Part shown: positions 1 to 8,322 of the stretch, piece by piece
How the letters are laid out: every line of letters begins with the position of its first letter
How positions within the stretch are numbered: the first letter of the stretch is position 1
Source: JAVVHH01 sp963848035
GTDB taxonomy: Bacteria > Pseudomonadota > Alphaproteobacteria > Acetobacterales > Acetobacteraceae
NCBI GenBank assembly: GCA_963848035.1
Contig: CAWKCD010000001.1
Span: forward strand, 1,364,001-1,428,000
Reading direction: 5' to 3'
Length of the DNA stretch: 64,000 nt
Translations under genes and position numbers: made by a program
The notes under the pieces: model-generated
Told to the model about the DNA's origin: nothing
Databases searched by the model: none
What the model saw: only the letters and a program-made list of their open reading frames with translations

Positions 1-1
1 G

Positions 2-1336
2 GTGCCGCTGCCGGGCGGCGGTATCGTCCGAACCTATACGGATGTGACCGACCTGAAGCGGGCGCAGGAGCAGATCGAGCGCACCGCGTTGTTTGACGAG
101 CTGACCGGTTTGCCGAACCGGCTCTCGTTGCGCCGGAACCTGGAGAGGGAACTGGCGACGCGGGAGGAGGGGGCGGAGATCGCCCTGCTCTACGTCAATC
201 TCGACCGGTTCCGACTACTCAACGATGCGCGGGGGCATGTGCTTGGCGACCAGATCCTGGTCGAAGTCGCCAATCGGCTGCGGGCGGTCGCGCCGGAAGG
301 GGATTTCGTCGGGCGTGCTGGCGGGGACGAGTTCGCCATCGTGCATAAAAAGCGGAACGGTCAGCTGGATGCGGTCTCTTTCGGACAGCATGTGCTGCGG
401 CTGCTGGCGGAGACCTATCTGATCGACGGACGCCGGGTGGCGCTGACGGCGTCCATCGGCGTTGCGATCAGCAGCGGGCGAGCGGCGCCCGAGGTGTTGC
501 TGCGCAGCGCCGAGATCGCGATGTATCGCGCTAAGGATGCCGGTCGGAACCAAGTCTGCCGCTACGAGGCCGCGATGGCGGCGGCGCAGGAGGAGCAGTT
601 CCAGCTCGAGCAATCGCTCCGCGAATCGCTGGGCACGGCGGCATTCCGACTGGTATATCAGCCGATCGTGTCTCTGGAGAGCGACACGATCGCCGGATTC
701 GAGGCGCTGCTGCGATGGACCGATCGGGTGCGGGGTGAGGTGTCGCCGGGCTTGTTCATCCCGATCGCGGAGGCGACGGGGCTCATCGTGCCGTTGGGAC
801 GGTCGGTGCTGGAGTGGGCTTGTCTCGAGGCGGCGAGTTGGAGCGACGCGCGGACGATTGCCGTCAATCTGTCCCCGGCGCAGTTCCAAGGCGGCGGATT
901 GCCGCGAATGGTACGGGCGTTGCTGAGCGAGGCTGGCCTGCCGCCGGAGCGGCTGGAGCTGGAAGTCACGGAAGGTATGCTGCTCGAGGATACCGGTCCG
1001 GTGCACGAGACGATGTTCGCGCTGCGGGACCTCGGGGTGTCGCTGACGCTGGACGATTTCGGCACCGGGCATGCGGGGCTGAGCTCGCTGCGTCGGTTCC
1101 CGTTCAGCAAGATCAAGATCGACCGATCGTTCATCCGCAATCTCGGCTCGGGGGGCGATTCAGATGTAATCGTTGAGGAGATGCTGTCGCTCGGACGTCG
1201 GCTTGGGTTGCGGGTGGTGGCCGAGGGTGTCGAACTCGAGTCGCAACTCGAGCGGCTTCGCGCGCTGGGATGCCCGTATGTGCAGGGATATCTGACCGGA
1301 CGGCCCGTCGCACCGGAGGTCGCACGGCATCTCTGA
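2..1336 (+). CDS. GGDEF-EAL cyclic-di-GMP signalling protein (5' partial)
   Basis: This is the C-terminal 444 residues of a protein that begins before the window. It would make and/or break down the second messenger cyclic di-GMP. The visible N-terminus (YTDVTDLKRAQEQIE) looks like the end of a PAS/PAC sensor domain and the helix that follows it. A GGDEF domain follows, with an intact AGGDEF at residues 106-111. The inhibitory RxxD site upstream of it appears absent (PEGD at that position). The EAL domain then has EALLRW near 234-239 and DDFGTG at 351-356, so both catalytic signatures are retained. The stop is a normal TGA. Whether synthesis or hydrolysis dominates cannot be told from sequence. 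Confidence 0.93.
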   Translation: MPLPGGGIVRTYTDVTDLKRAQEQIERTALFDELTGLPNRLSLRRNLERELATREEGAEIALLYVNLDRFRLLNDARGHVLGDQILVEVANRLRAVAPEGDFVGRAGGDEFAIVHKKRNGQLDAVSFGQHVLRLLAETYLIDGRRVALTASIGVAISSGRAAPEVLLRSAEIAMYRAKDAGRNQVCRYEAAMAAAQEEQFQLEQSLRESLGTAAFRLVYQPIVSLESDTIAGFEALLRWTDRVRGEVSPGLFIPIAEATGLIVPLGRSVLEWACLEAASWSDARTIAVNLSPAQFQGGGLPRMVRALLSEAGLPPERLELEVTEGMLLEDTGPVHETMFALRDLGVSLTLDDFGTGHAGLSSLRRFPFSKIKIDRSFIRNLGSGGDSDVIVEEMLSLGRRLGLRVVAEGVELESQLERLRALGCPYVQGYLTGRPVAPEVARHL

Positions 1337-1378
1337 GCGGCAGGCGGCGCACCGGCTCGAGATGGCACCCGGTGTCCA

Positions 1379-1432
1379 AGTCCTGCTGCAGCGCACTCTC
1401 CCGCTAAAGGCACGAGGTGCCGACGCAGGACT
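1379..1432. repeat. Nested inverted repeat in intergenic DNA
   Basis: AGTCCTGC at 1379-1386 pairs exactly with GCAGGACT at 1425-1432. Inside the 38-nt loop a second stem, GGCAC (1409-1413) with GTGCC (1417-1421), closes a 3-nt loop. It lies 40 nt after the GGDEF-EAL stop and has no T-run, so it is not a classical terminator. It could be a leader or RNA structure ahead of the small genes. No known family is recognised. Confidence 0.4.
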
Positions 1433-1568
1433 GTATTGTCGGGCGGTTCGCGGCATTTCGGACAGGTTTGGAGCTTGAACGCTCAGCTTTTCGGATGACG
1501 TTCTGGTCATGCAGTCGCGTTCGCTCGCGATTGCGGCCATATAGCTGCAACACCGTCGGGATACGAAC

Positions 1569-1739
1569 ATGCCTTCAAAGCCGAATTACAATCATCAGCG
1601 AGCCGAACGGGACCGGGCCAAGAAGGCTCAGAAGGATCTGAAGCTGCGGGAGCGCAAGGAGCAGGCGGCGCTGCGCAAAGCGGGCGGGGCGAATGAGCCG
1701 GAGCCGGCAGCCGAAGCCACTCCTGGCACCGAGGAGTAA
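1569..1739 (+). CDS. Small charged protein, 56 aa, function unknown
   Basis: The frame from ATG 1569 to TAA 1737-1739 encodes 56 residues, starting MPSKPNYNHQRAERDRAKK. The middle is a long, highly charged predicted helix rich in K, R, E and Q, and the tail is acidic (PEPAAEATPGTEE). It has no signal peptide or membrane segment. The NYNHQRAxRDR start resembles a short conserved protein I associate with alphaproteobacteria, but no function is known to me. It ends 5 nt before the next small gene, so the two are probably co-transcribed. It is too short for most automatic gene callers. Confidence 0.6.
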   Translation: MPSKPNYNHQRAERDRAKKAQKDLKLRERKEQAALRKAGGANEPEPAAEATPGTEE

Positions 1740-1744
1740 GCGCG

Positions 1745-2026
1745 GTGGCGATGAAGAGCCGCGCCGCAACCAGCTTCGTCATGTTTGACGTGACTTACGA
1801 GGACGGCACGCGGCGGTCCAACCGCAAGGTGCTGGCGCATCTGCTGGAGGGCTTGGATGGCGACGAACCGGCGCGCGGAATTATCGAAGCGCAGGACCGC
1901 GAGATCGCGGCGGCGTCGGGTCGGCCGCCGAGCCATGTGAAATCGATCGTGCGATCGCCGATCAAGGTTGCGAACGACGAGGCCGGGTCGGAGCGGAAGA
2001 CCCAGGGCGCCAAGCGAAAGGGCTGA
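1745..2026 (+). CDS. Conserved hypothetical protein, 93 aa
   Basis: This small protein starts at GTG 1745, or ATG 1751 two codons later. The N-terminal third (FVMFDVTYEDGTRRSNRKV) looks like a small beta-rich fold, followed by a helical section (HLLEGLDGDEPARGIIEAQDRE) and a basic tail ending KTQGAKRKG. It has no cysteine motif, signal peptide or membrane segment. It follows the 56-aa gene by 5 nt and precedes the fab cluster by about 100 nt. Codon use and GC bias match its neighbours, which supports real coding. No family is recognised. Confidence 0.65.
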   Translation: MAMKSRAATSFVMFDVTYEDGTRRSNRKVLAHLLEGLDGDEPARGIIEAQDREIAAASGRPPSHVKSIVRSPIKVANDEAGSERKTQGAKRKG

Positions 2027-2071
2027 GGCCGGATCGAAGCCTGAGGGTTTGACAGGGCGGGTGTCTCCGAT

Positions 2072-2099
2072 TTGACACTTGGCGGATGCGGCGTGATAC
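2072..2099 (+). promoter_or_regulatory. Candidate sigma-70 promoter for the fab cluster
   Basis: A perfect -35 hexamer TTGACA at 2072-2077 is followed after 16 nt by TGATAC (2094-2099), a weak -10. A second TTTGACA lies 23 nt upstream (2048-2054), giving a direct repeat of the box. The fabD start codon is 31 nt further down. The position fits a promoter for the fatty-acid genes, but the -10 match is poor. Confidence 0.4.
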
Positions 2100-2129
2100 C
2101 GCGGCCCGAAAGAGGAGCGCCCCGAGGAA

Positions 2130-3101
2130 ATGCCTGTCCATGCCTTCATGTTCCCTGGCCAAGGCAGCCAGGCCGTCGGCATGGGCCGTGATCTGGCGGC
2201 GGCGTTCGCGCCCGCGCGCGAAGTTTTCGGCGAGGTGGACGAGGTCCTCAAGCAGCATCTCTCCACGCTCATGTTCGAAGGGCCGGCCGAGACTCTCACC
2301 CTCACGGAGAACGCACAGCCGGCGCTGATGGCGATGTCGCTGGCGGTGTTGCGCGTGCTCGAGGCGGAGGGCGGGTTCGCGCTCGAGGACAAGGCAACGC
2401 TCGTGCTTGGTCATTCGCTTGGCGAGTATTCGGCGTTGGCGGCGGCTGGCGCGTTCAGGCTGCCGGACGCGGCGCGACTGCTGAAGCGGCGCGGCGAGGC
2501 GATGCAGGCGGCGGTTCCGGCGGGTGAGGGCGCGATGGCGGCCATCCTCGGCGCCGAACTCGAGCCGGTGCGGGCGATCTGCGCGGATGCGGCAGTGCTG
2601 CGGCACGAGGATGGGCGCGAAGAGACGCAGGTGGTCGAGGCAGCCAACGACAATGGCGGCGGGCAGGTAGTCATCTCCGGTCATCGCGCGGCGGTGGAGC
2701 GGGCGCTCGTTCTGGCCAAGGAGCGGGGGATCCGCCGGGCGCTGATGCTGCCGGTTTCGGCGCCGTTCCACTGCCGATTGATGGCGCCGGCGGCAGCGAC
2801 CATGCGGGACGCGCTCGGCGAGGCGACGATGCGGCCGCCGGTGGTGGCGCTGATCGCGAACGTGACGGCGGAGCGGGCGGCAGAGCCCAGCGAGATCCGC
2901 GAGTTGCTGGTGCAGCAAGTGACCGGGACGGTGCGGTGGCGGGAGTGCATGCTCACCGCCATCGCGATGGGATGCGACAGCTTCATCGAGGTGGGGGCGG
3001 GCAAGGTGCTGGCGGGGTTGGCCAAGCGGATCAACCCGGACGTCGCCACGCATTCAGCGAGCACGCCGGCCGAGATCGAAACCCTGTTGAAGGCACTCTG
3101 A
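2130..3101 (+). CDS. fabD: Malonyl-CoA:ACP transacylase FabD
   Basis: FabD moves the malonyl group from malonyl-CoA to acyl carrier protein, supplying two-carbon units to type II fatty-acid synthesis in the cytoplasm. At 323 residues the length is normal for the family. The N-terminal FPGQGSQ motif is at residues 8-14 and the nucleophile elbow GHSLGEYSA at 94-102, with Ser96 as the acyl-binding serine. The downstream PFHCRLM contains the expected histidine. ATG 2130 gives the standard FabD N-terminus, with GAGGA just upstream. Its TGA overlaps the ATG of fabG by one base, so the two are translationally coupled. Confidence 0.97.
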   Translation: MPVHAFMFPGQGSQAVGMGRDLAAAFAPAREVFGEVDEVLKQHLSTLMFEGPAETLTLTENAQPALMAMSLAVLRVLEAEGGFALEDKATLVLGHSLGEYSALAAAGAFRLPDAARLLKRRGEAMQAAVPAGEGAMAAILGAELEPVRAICADAAVLRHEDGREETQVVEAANDNGGGQVVISGHRAAVERALVLAKERGIRRALMLPVSAPFHCRLMAPAAATMRDALGEATMRPPVVALIANVTAERAAEPSEIRELLVQQVTGTVRWRECMLTAIAMGCDSFIEVGAGKVLAGLAKRINPDVATHSASTPAEIETLLKAL

Positions 3102-3839
3102 TGTTCCGTTTGGATGGCAAGACGGCGCTGGTCACGGGCGCGTCCGGCGGGATCGGCGCCGGGATCGCACGGGCGCTGCATGCGCAAGGCGCCGTTGTGG
3201 CGCTGTCGGGGACACGGCGCGAGGCGCTGGAGGCGCTGGCGGCCGAATTGGGCGAGCGCGTGGCAGTTTGCCCGGCAGATCTGCGCGACCCGGCGGCCGC
3301 GGATGCGCTGATCACAGCCGCCGAGGCCGCGACGGGACCGCTCGCGATCCTGGTCAACAATGCCGGGATGACGAAGGACGGTCTGGCGATCCGGATGAAG
3401 GACGAGGATTTCCAGACCGTCCTGGACGTGGACCTCGCGGCGCCGTTCCGGTTGGCACGGGCGGCCCTGCGGGGCATGTTGCGCCGCCGCTCGGGGCGGA
3501 TCATCGGGATCGGCAGCGTCGTGGGCGCCACCGGGAATCCGGGGCAGGCGAACTATGCGGCGGCGAAAGCCGGGCTGGTCGGGATGAGCAAGGCGTTGGC
3601 GCAGGAAGTCGGCAGCCGCGGGATCACGGTGAATGTGATCGCGCCGGGTTTCATAGAAACTGCGATGACGCATGGGCTTGCCGAGGAGCAGAAGACCAAG
3701 CTGACGGCGGCGATCCCGCTCGGGCGGATGGGTCAACCGGCGGATATCGCTGCGGCGTGCGTGTACTCTGGCTTCCGACGAGGCGGGGTGGATCACCGGG
3801 GCCACGCTTCATGTCAACGGCGGAATGTCGATGCTGTAG
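3101..3839 (+). CDS. fabG: 3-oxoacyl-ACP reductase FabG, frameshifted near the C-terminus
   Basis: FabG reduces beta-ketoacyl-ACP with NADPH in fatty-acid elongation. The frame from ATG 3101 shows the SDR signatures TGASGGIG (residues 12-19), NNAG and YAAAK. At 3767 the frame breaks: as given, GTG TAC TCT GGC leaves the family sequence. Dropping one T (3767 or 3769) gives GTG TAC CTG GCT TCC and then the usual FabG ending (DEAGWITGATLHVNGG), stopping at TAG 3837-3839 for 245 residues, the normal length. Read without correction the protein runs on to TGA 3992-3994, overlapping the acpP start. FabG is normally essential and the tail forms the tetramer interface, so a sequence error is the likeliest explanation. 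Confidence 0.9.
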
Positions 3840-3990
3840 AGTGCACAAAGCAGGGGCGGTTGCCGGGTCGCCGCCTTGGCGTGGCGGTTGGAACCATGTT
3901 ATGCGCCTCGCCTTCTAGGCCGAGCGGGCCCGACCATCTGCGCCCGAAGCCGCAGGAAACCATCACCGAGCAACGTAGTCAGAGGATCAG

Positions 3991-4230
3991 ATGAGCGAAG
4001 TCGCCGAACGGGTTAAGAAGATCGTCGTGGAACATCTCGGCGTTGAAGAGAGCAAGGTCACGCCGGAGGCGTCCTTCATCGACGATCTGGGCGCCGACAG
4101 CCTCGACACGGTCGAGTTGGTGATGGCGTTCGAAGAGGCGTTCAGCGTCGAGATCCCCGAGGATGCGGCCGAGAAGATCAGCACGGTGAAGGACGCGATC
4201 GACTTCATCGAGAAGCAAAAAGCCGCCTAA
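3991..4230 (+). CDS. acpP: Acyl carrier protein AcpP
   Basis: This small acidic protein carries growing acyl chains on a phosphopantetheine arm attached to Ser37 in the motif GADSLDTVE. Its 79 residues and four-helix pattern are those of the standard fatty-acid ACP. It lies between fabG and fabF, the usual order. The 150-nt gap ahead of it may hold its own promoter, which is common because ACP is needed in large amounts. ATG 3991 is the natural start (MSEVAERVKK). Confidence 0.98.
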   Translation: MSEVAERVKKIVVEHLGVEESKVTPEASFIDDLGADSLDTVELVMAFEEAFSVEIPEDAAEKISTVKDAIDFIEKQKAA

Positions 4231-4258
4231 GCGGTCGAGGTAGAGGGAGAGTTCGTCG

Positions 4259-5521
4259 ATGCGGCGCGTGGTGATCACCGGGATGGGCGTCGCCTGTCCG
4301 CTCGGAATCGGCGTAGAGACCGTCTGGTCGCGGCTGATCGAAGGCAAAAGCGGGGTCACCGCGATCCAAGCATTCGACACCAAGGACCTCACCTCCAAGA
4401 TCGCGGGCCAGGTGCCGGTGGGCACCAAGGCCGAGGGCGGTCTGGACATCTCCGAGTGGATCCCGACCAAGGATCAGAAGAAGATGGACCGGTTCATCCA
4501 TCTCGGCATGGTCGCGGCGCAGGAAGCGGTGCTGGATAGCGGCTGGCTGCCGACAGACGAGGAGGACCGCTGCGCCACGGGCGTGATGATCGGTTCCGGG
4601 ATCGGCGGGCTGGGGACGATCTACGAGGCATCGGTGATGGTGCATACCGGGCGGGCCCGGCGGTTGTCGCCGTTCTTCATCCCTTCGGCGCTGATCAACC
4701 TGGTGTCCGGCCACGTCTCGATCCGGTTCGGGTTCAAGGGTCCGAACCATTCGGCGGTGACGGCCTGCGCCACCGGCGTGCATGCGATCGGCGATGCGGC
4801 GCGGCTGATCGGACTGGGCGATGCCGACGTGATGGTGGCCGGCGGCGCCGAGGCGGCGGTCAACGAGCTGGGGATTGCCGGGTTCTGCGCCAGCCGGGCC
4901 CTATCGACGGCGTTCAATGATCGTCCGCCCGAGGCATCCCGGCCTTGGGATCGGGACCGCGACGGGTTCGTGATGGGTGAAGGCTCGGGCGTGGTCGTGC
5001 TCGAAGAACTCGAGCATGCGAAGGCGCGTGGCGCGAAGATCTATGCCGAGGTGTGCGGCTACGGGATGTCGGGCGATGCGCACCACATCACAGCGCCCGC
5101 GGATGGGCACGAGGGCGCGTTCCGGGCGATGAAGGCGGCGCTGAAAAACGGCAAGATCGAGCCTTCGGACATCCAATACGTCAACGCGCATGGCACGAGC
5201 ACGCCGCTGGGCGACGATCTCGAGCTGGAAGCGGTCGAGCGGATGTTCGGCGAATCCGCGAAGAACATCGCGATGTCTTCGACCAAATCGGCCACAGGGC
5301 ATCTGTTGGGCGCAGCCGGGGCGGTCGAGGCGATCTTCTCGATCCTGGCGATTCGGGACGGGGTGGTGCCGCCGACGCTGAACCTGGAGAACCCGAGCCG
5401 GGAAAGCGTGATCGACCGGGTGGCGAAGCACGCGCAGGAGCGCAAGGTCGAGGTCGCGCTGTCCAACAGCTTCGGCTTCGGCGGGACGAACGCCAGCATC
5501 CTGTTCAGACGGGCCGCTTAA
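4259..5521 (+). CDS. fabF: 3-oxoacyl-ACP synthase II FabF
   Basis: FabF is the condensing enzyme that extends acyl-ACP with malonyl-ACP. The 420-residue protein has the active-site cysteine at Cys170 (VTACATGVHA), the first histidine in NAHGTSTPLGD, and the lysine/second histidine in KSATGHLLGAAG. This Cys-His-His arrangement identifies KAS I/II; position next to acpP and length point to FabF. The start at ATG 4259 gives the normal MRRVVITGMG terminus. Eleven nt separate its stop from mltG. Confidence 0.97.
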   Translation: MRRVVITGMGVACPLGIGVETVWSRLIEGKSGVTAIQAFDTKDLTSKIAGQVPVGTKAEGGLDISEWIPTKDQKKMDRFIHLGMVAAQEAVLDSGWLPTDEEDRCATGVMIGSGIGGLGTIYEASVMVHTGRARRLSPFFIPSALINLVSGHVSIRFGFKGPNHSAVTACATGVHAIGDAARLIGLGDADVMVAGGAEAAVNELGIAGFCASRALSTAFNDRPPEASRPWDRDRDGFVMGEGSGVVVLEELEHAKARGAKIYAEVCGYGMSGDAHHITAPADGHEGAFRAMKAALKNGKIEPSDIQYVNAHGTSTPLGDDLELEAVERMFGESAKNIAMSSTKSATGHLLGAAGAVEAIFSILAIRDGVVPPTLNLENPSRESVIDRVAKHAQERKVEVALSNSFGFGGTNASILFRRAA

Positions 5522-5532
5522 GGCGGGGGCGG

Positions 5533-6501
5533 ATGCGCCTCCTCCTGCTGCTACTGGCGCTGTTCGCGGTCATCGTTGGCGGTGGCGTTTACTACGGATA
5601 CCGGGTGTATGACGCCGCCGGGCCGCTGGCAGCCGATACTGCGGTCGTGGTGCCGCGCGGGAGCTCGCGCGAAGTGGCCGCGGTGCTGCAGGCGCAGGGA
5701 GTGATCCGATCGCCTTGGCAGTTCGAGGCTGCAGCGCTGGCGACTCGCGGGGATGGGACAATCCATGCGGCGGAGTTGGACTTTCCGGCCGGCGGGAGCT
5801 TGCGTCAGGTGCTGGCGGTGCTGCGCACGGGCAAGCCGATCCAACACAAGCTGACAGTGGCCGAAGGGTTGACGGCTCAGGTCGTCGCGGTCGCGGTGAC
5901 GCATGACCCGGCGTTGGCCGGCGAGACGCCGCCGATCCCGGAAGGCAGCATCTTCCCCGAGACCTACGTGTTCGAGCGCGGCACCCCGCGGGCGACGCTG
6001 CTGGTGCGGATGACGAAAGCGATGGATCGCGTGCTGGATCAGGAATGGGCCACGCGCGGGCCGGACTTGCCGCTGCAGACGCCGCGGCAGGCGTTGATCC
6101 TGGCGAGCATCGTGGAACGGGAGACCGCCAAACCGGAGGAGCGTCCGATGGTCGCGGCGGTGTATCTCAATCGGCTGCGGCGCGGGATGAAGCTGCAGTC
6201 GGACCCGACGGTGGTCTACGGCGCCAGCAACGGGCTCGGGACGCTCGACCACGGGCTGACGCGGGCAGAGCTGGATGCCGACTCTCCCTATAATACCTAT
6301 CGCAATGCGGGCTTGCCGCCGGGGCCGATCTGCATGCCGGGGGCGGCGTCGATCCGCGCGGTGACGCATCCGGCGGATCGGACGGATCTGTTTTTCGTCG
6401 CCGATGGGACGGGCGGGCACGCCTTCGCGCGAACCGAGCAGGAGCATCAGCGCAACGTGGCGCGCTGGCGGGCGGTCGAGCGGGCGCGGACGTCGCCATG
6501 A
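5533..6501 (+). CDS. mltG: Endolytic murein transglycosylase MltG (YceG family)
   Basis: MltG is an inner-membrane lytic transglycosylase that cleaves nascent glycan strands and helps set their length. Residues 1-20 form one N-terminal transmembrane anchor (LLLLLALFAVIVGGGVYYGY). A LysM-like region follows, then the YceG catalytic domain with the glutamate in ASIVERETAKPEER and the conserved VYLNRLRRGMKLQSDPTV and YNTYRNAGLPPGPI stretches. At 322 residues the length is normal. ATG 5533 is chosen because it places the hydrophobic anchor directly at the N-terminus. Its stop overlaps the yicC start (ATGA). Confidence 0.95.
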   Translation: MRLLLLLLALFAVIVGGGVYYGYRVYDAAGPLAADTAVVVPRGSSREVAAVLQAQGVIRSPWQFEAAALATRGDGTIHAAELDFPAGGSLRQVLAVLRTGKPIQHKLTVAEGLTAQVVAVAVTHDPALAGETPPIPEGSIFPETYVFERGTPRATLLVRMTKAMDRVLDQEWATRGPDLPLQTPRQALILASIVERETAKPEERPMVAAVYLNRLRRGMKLQSDPTVVYGASNGLGTLDHGLTRAELDADSPYNTYRNAGLPPGPICMPGAASIRAVTHPADRTDLFFVADGTGGHAFARTEQEHQRNVARWRAVERARTSP

Positions 6502-7406
6502 GCTTGGCTGTCCCGGACGGCGGAGCTGGTCTCGCGTCGATGACGGGGTTCGCACGAGCGGAGGGCATGGCGGCGGATGTGAGCTGGGCCTGGGAGCTGC
6601 GGAGCGTGAACGGGCGGGGGCTCGAGGTGCGCTTGCGGCTGCCGCCGGGTCTGGACGCGGTGGAGCCGGCGTTGCGGGAGGAGACGTCCAAGCAGCTTCG
6701 CCGGGGCAACGTGAGCGGCACGCTGACGCTGCGGCGGTCGGAACGGGCGCGGATGTCGGCGGATCCGGAACTGTTGGCGGAGCTGCTGCGGCTGGTGACG
6801 GATCTGGCCGAGCAGATTCCGGGGGCGCCGCCGCCGCGGCCGGAGGCGCTGCTGGCGCTGCCGGGCGTGCTGCGGATGGCGGCCGGGGAGGATGGGCTGG
6901 GCGCGGACGTGTTGGCGCAGGTGCGGACCGGGTTCACCGCGGCGCTGGCCGGGCTGGCGGCGGCGCGGCGGGAGGAAGGCGCACGGCTGCAGGTGCTGCT
7001 GCGGTCGCAGGTAGACGAGATCGGAATGCTGTGCGCGCAGGCGCAGGCGCAGGCGGCGATGCAGCCGGAGCGGCAGCGCGTGCGGATGATGGAGAGTTTG
7101 CAGGCGCTGCTGCGGGATCAGCCAGGGCTGCCGCAGGAGCGGATCGCGCAAGAAGTGGCGCTGCTGGCGACGCGGTCGGACGTGCGCGAGGAGCTGGACC
7201 GGCTGCAGGCGCATCTGGCGGCGGCGCGGGCGTTATTGGCCGAAGGCGTGGGCGTCGGGCGGCGATTCGATTTCCTGGTGCAGGAGTTCGTGCGCGAGAC
7301 CAATACGCTATGCAGCAAGTCGGCGACAACGGAGCTGACGGCGACCGGGCTGGCGCTGAAAGCGCTGATCGAGCAGATGCGCGAGCAGGTGCAGAATGTC
7401 GAATAG
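6498..7406 (+). CDS. yicC: YicC-family endoribonuclease
   Basis: YicC-family proteins are hexameric endoribonucleases; in Escherichia coli the homologue is linked to small-RNA turnover. The signature SMTGFARAEG is present, but near residue 14 rather than at the extreme N-terminus. The ATGA overlap with mltG supports ATG 6498, and an internal ATG at 6540 would give the classic MTGFAR start. The C-terminal DUF1732 part (VGRRFDFLVQEFVRETNT, LKALIEQMREQVQNVE) is intact. The gene ends 11 nt inside gmk. Linkage of yicC to gmk is widely conserved. Confidence 0.95.
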   Translation: MSLAVPDGGAGLASMTGFARAEGMAADVSWAWELRSVNGRGLEVRLRLPPGLDAVEPALREETSKQLRRGNVSGTLTLRRSERARMSADPELLAELLRLVTDLAEQIPGAPPPRPEALLALPGVLRMAAGEDGLGADVLAQVRTGFTAALAGLAAARREEGARLQVLLRSQVDEIGMLCAQAQAQAAMQPERQRVRMMESLQALLRDQPGLPQERIAQEVALLATRSDVREELDRLQAHLAAARALLAEGVGVGRRFDFLVQEFVRETNTLCSKSATTELTATGLALKALIEQMREQVQNVE

Positions 7407-8019
7407 CGACCCGGGCCGGCGCGGCGTTTGCCTGGTGGTGGCGGCGCCGTCGGGGGCGGGGAAGAGCACGATCACGCGGACGCTCATGGCCGAGGACCCG
7501 GCGCTGAAGCTTTCGGTGAGCGCGACGACGCGGGAGCCGCGGCCGGGCGAAAAGGACGGGGTCCACTACCTTTTCCGCAGCCCGGAAGCGTTCGCGGTGA
7601 TGGTGGCCCAAGGACAGATGCTCGAGTGGGCGACGGTGTTCGGCAACAGCTACGGAACGCCGCGGGCGCCGGTCGAAGAGGCGCTGCTGTCGGGCCACGA
7701 CGTGGTGTTCGACATCGACTGGCAGGGGCATCGGCTGTTGCGGGCGGCGCTGCCGGGGGATGTGGTCAGCGTGTTCATCCTGCCGCCGACGCTGGCGACG
7801 CTGGAGACGCGACTGCGGGCGCGGGGCGACTCCGACGTGGAGATCGGGCGACGGATGCAGCAGGCGCGGGACGAGATCAGCCACTGGGGCGAGTTCGACC
7901 ACGTGGTGATCAACCGGGATCTCGCGGTGGCGACGGCTGCGGTGCGGTGCGTGCTGCACGCGGCCCGGTGTGCGCGAGTTCGACAGCCGGGCATGTCGGC
8001 GTTCGTTGCCGCCCTTTAA
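7396..8019 (+). CDS. gmk: Guanylate kinase Gmk
   Basis: Gmk phosphorylates GMP to GDP with ATP. The P-loop APSGAGKST lies at residues 17-25, followed by the GMP-binding stretch (SATTREPRPGEKDGVHYLF) and the lid region (RARGDSDVEIGRRMQQ). The 207-residue length is typical. It is the last gene of the fab-gmk run. Its TAA overlaps the TAA of a small gene on the opposite strand, so transcription converges here with no spacer. Confidence 0.96.
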   Translation: MSNSDPGRRGVCLVVAAPSGAGKSTITRTLMAEDPALKLSVSATTREPRPGEKDGVHYLFRSPEAFAVMVAQGQMLEWATVFGNSYGTPRAPVEEALLSGHDVVFDIDWQGHRLLRAALPGDVVSVFILPPTLATLETRLRARGDSDVEIGRRMQQARDEISHWGEFDHVVINRDLAVATAAVRCVLHAARCARVRQPGMSAFVAAL

Positions 8020-8252
8020 GTCTTGGAAAACGCTGGAGTTCGGATGGTGACGACCGAGTCGTGCTGTTCGCCGCGCGGGAAATGCGGGGGTGGGAGCGCG
8101 GCGACGAAGCGTTTGCCTTCCCAGACCTCGGCTCCGGGGAACATGTCGGCGGACAGATCGTCGGCAGCGTGGGCGTCGTCCACGCAGTTGATGCGGACGA
8201 TCAGCTCGTGGCGGCCGCCGGGTAGGGGGTTGACGATGCTATACCAGGGCAT
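8016..8252 (-). CDS. Hypothetical protein, 78 aa
   Basis: This short minus-strand frame begins ATG 8252 (MPWYSIVNPLPGGRHELIVR) and ends in TAA overlapping the gmk stop. A good ribosome-binding site (GAGGGGAG) lies just upstream. The mix of beta-type and acidic stretches (RINCVDDAHAADDL, FPGAEVWEGKRFVAAL) is protein-like, unlike the arginine-rich antisense frames around it. It follows the last gene of the peptide transporter operon by about 70 nt on the same strand. No family is recognised and there is no signal peptide. Confidence 0.55.
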   Translation of the reverse strand: MPWYSIVNPLPGGRHELIVRINCVDDAHAADDLSADMFPGAEVWEGKRFVAALPPPHFPRGEQHDSVVTIRTPAFSKT

Positions 8253-8322
8253 GGCTCCCCTCGCTGGCGAATGTTGCGAGGGCAATGCAAGCATGGGTGT
8301 GCAGCGGGCTCCGTGAGCCAAG

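Noticed and set aside
3268..3918. Alternative 216-codon frame over fabG as a separate gene
   Set aside because: It is in a third frame, neither the fabG start frame nor the restored tail frame, and is an arginine/glycine-rich shadow.
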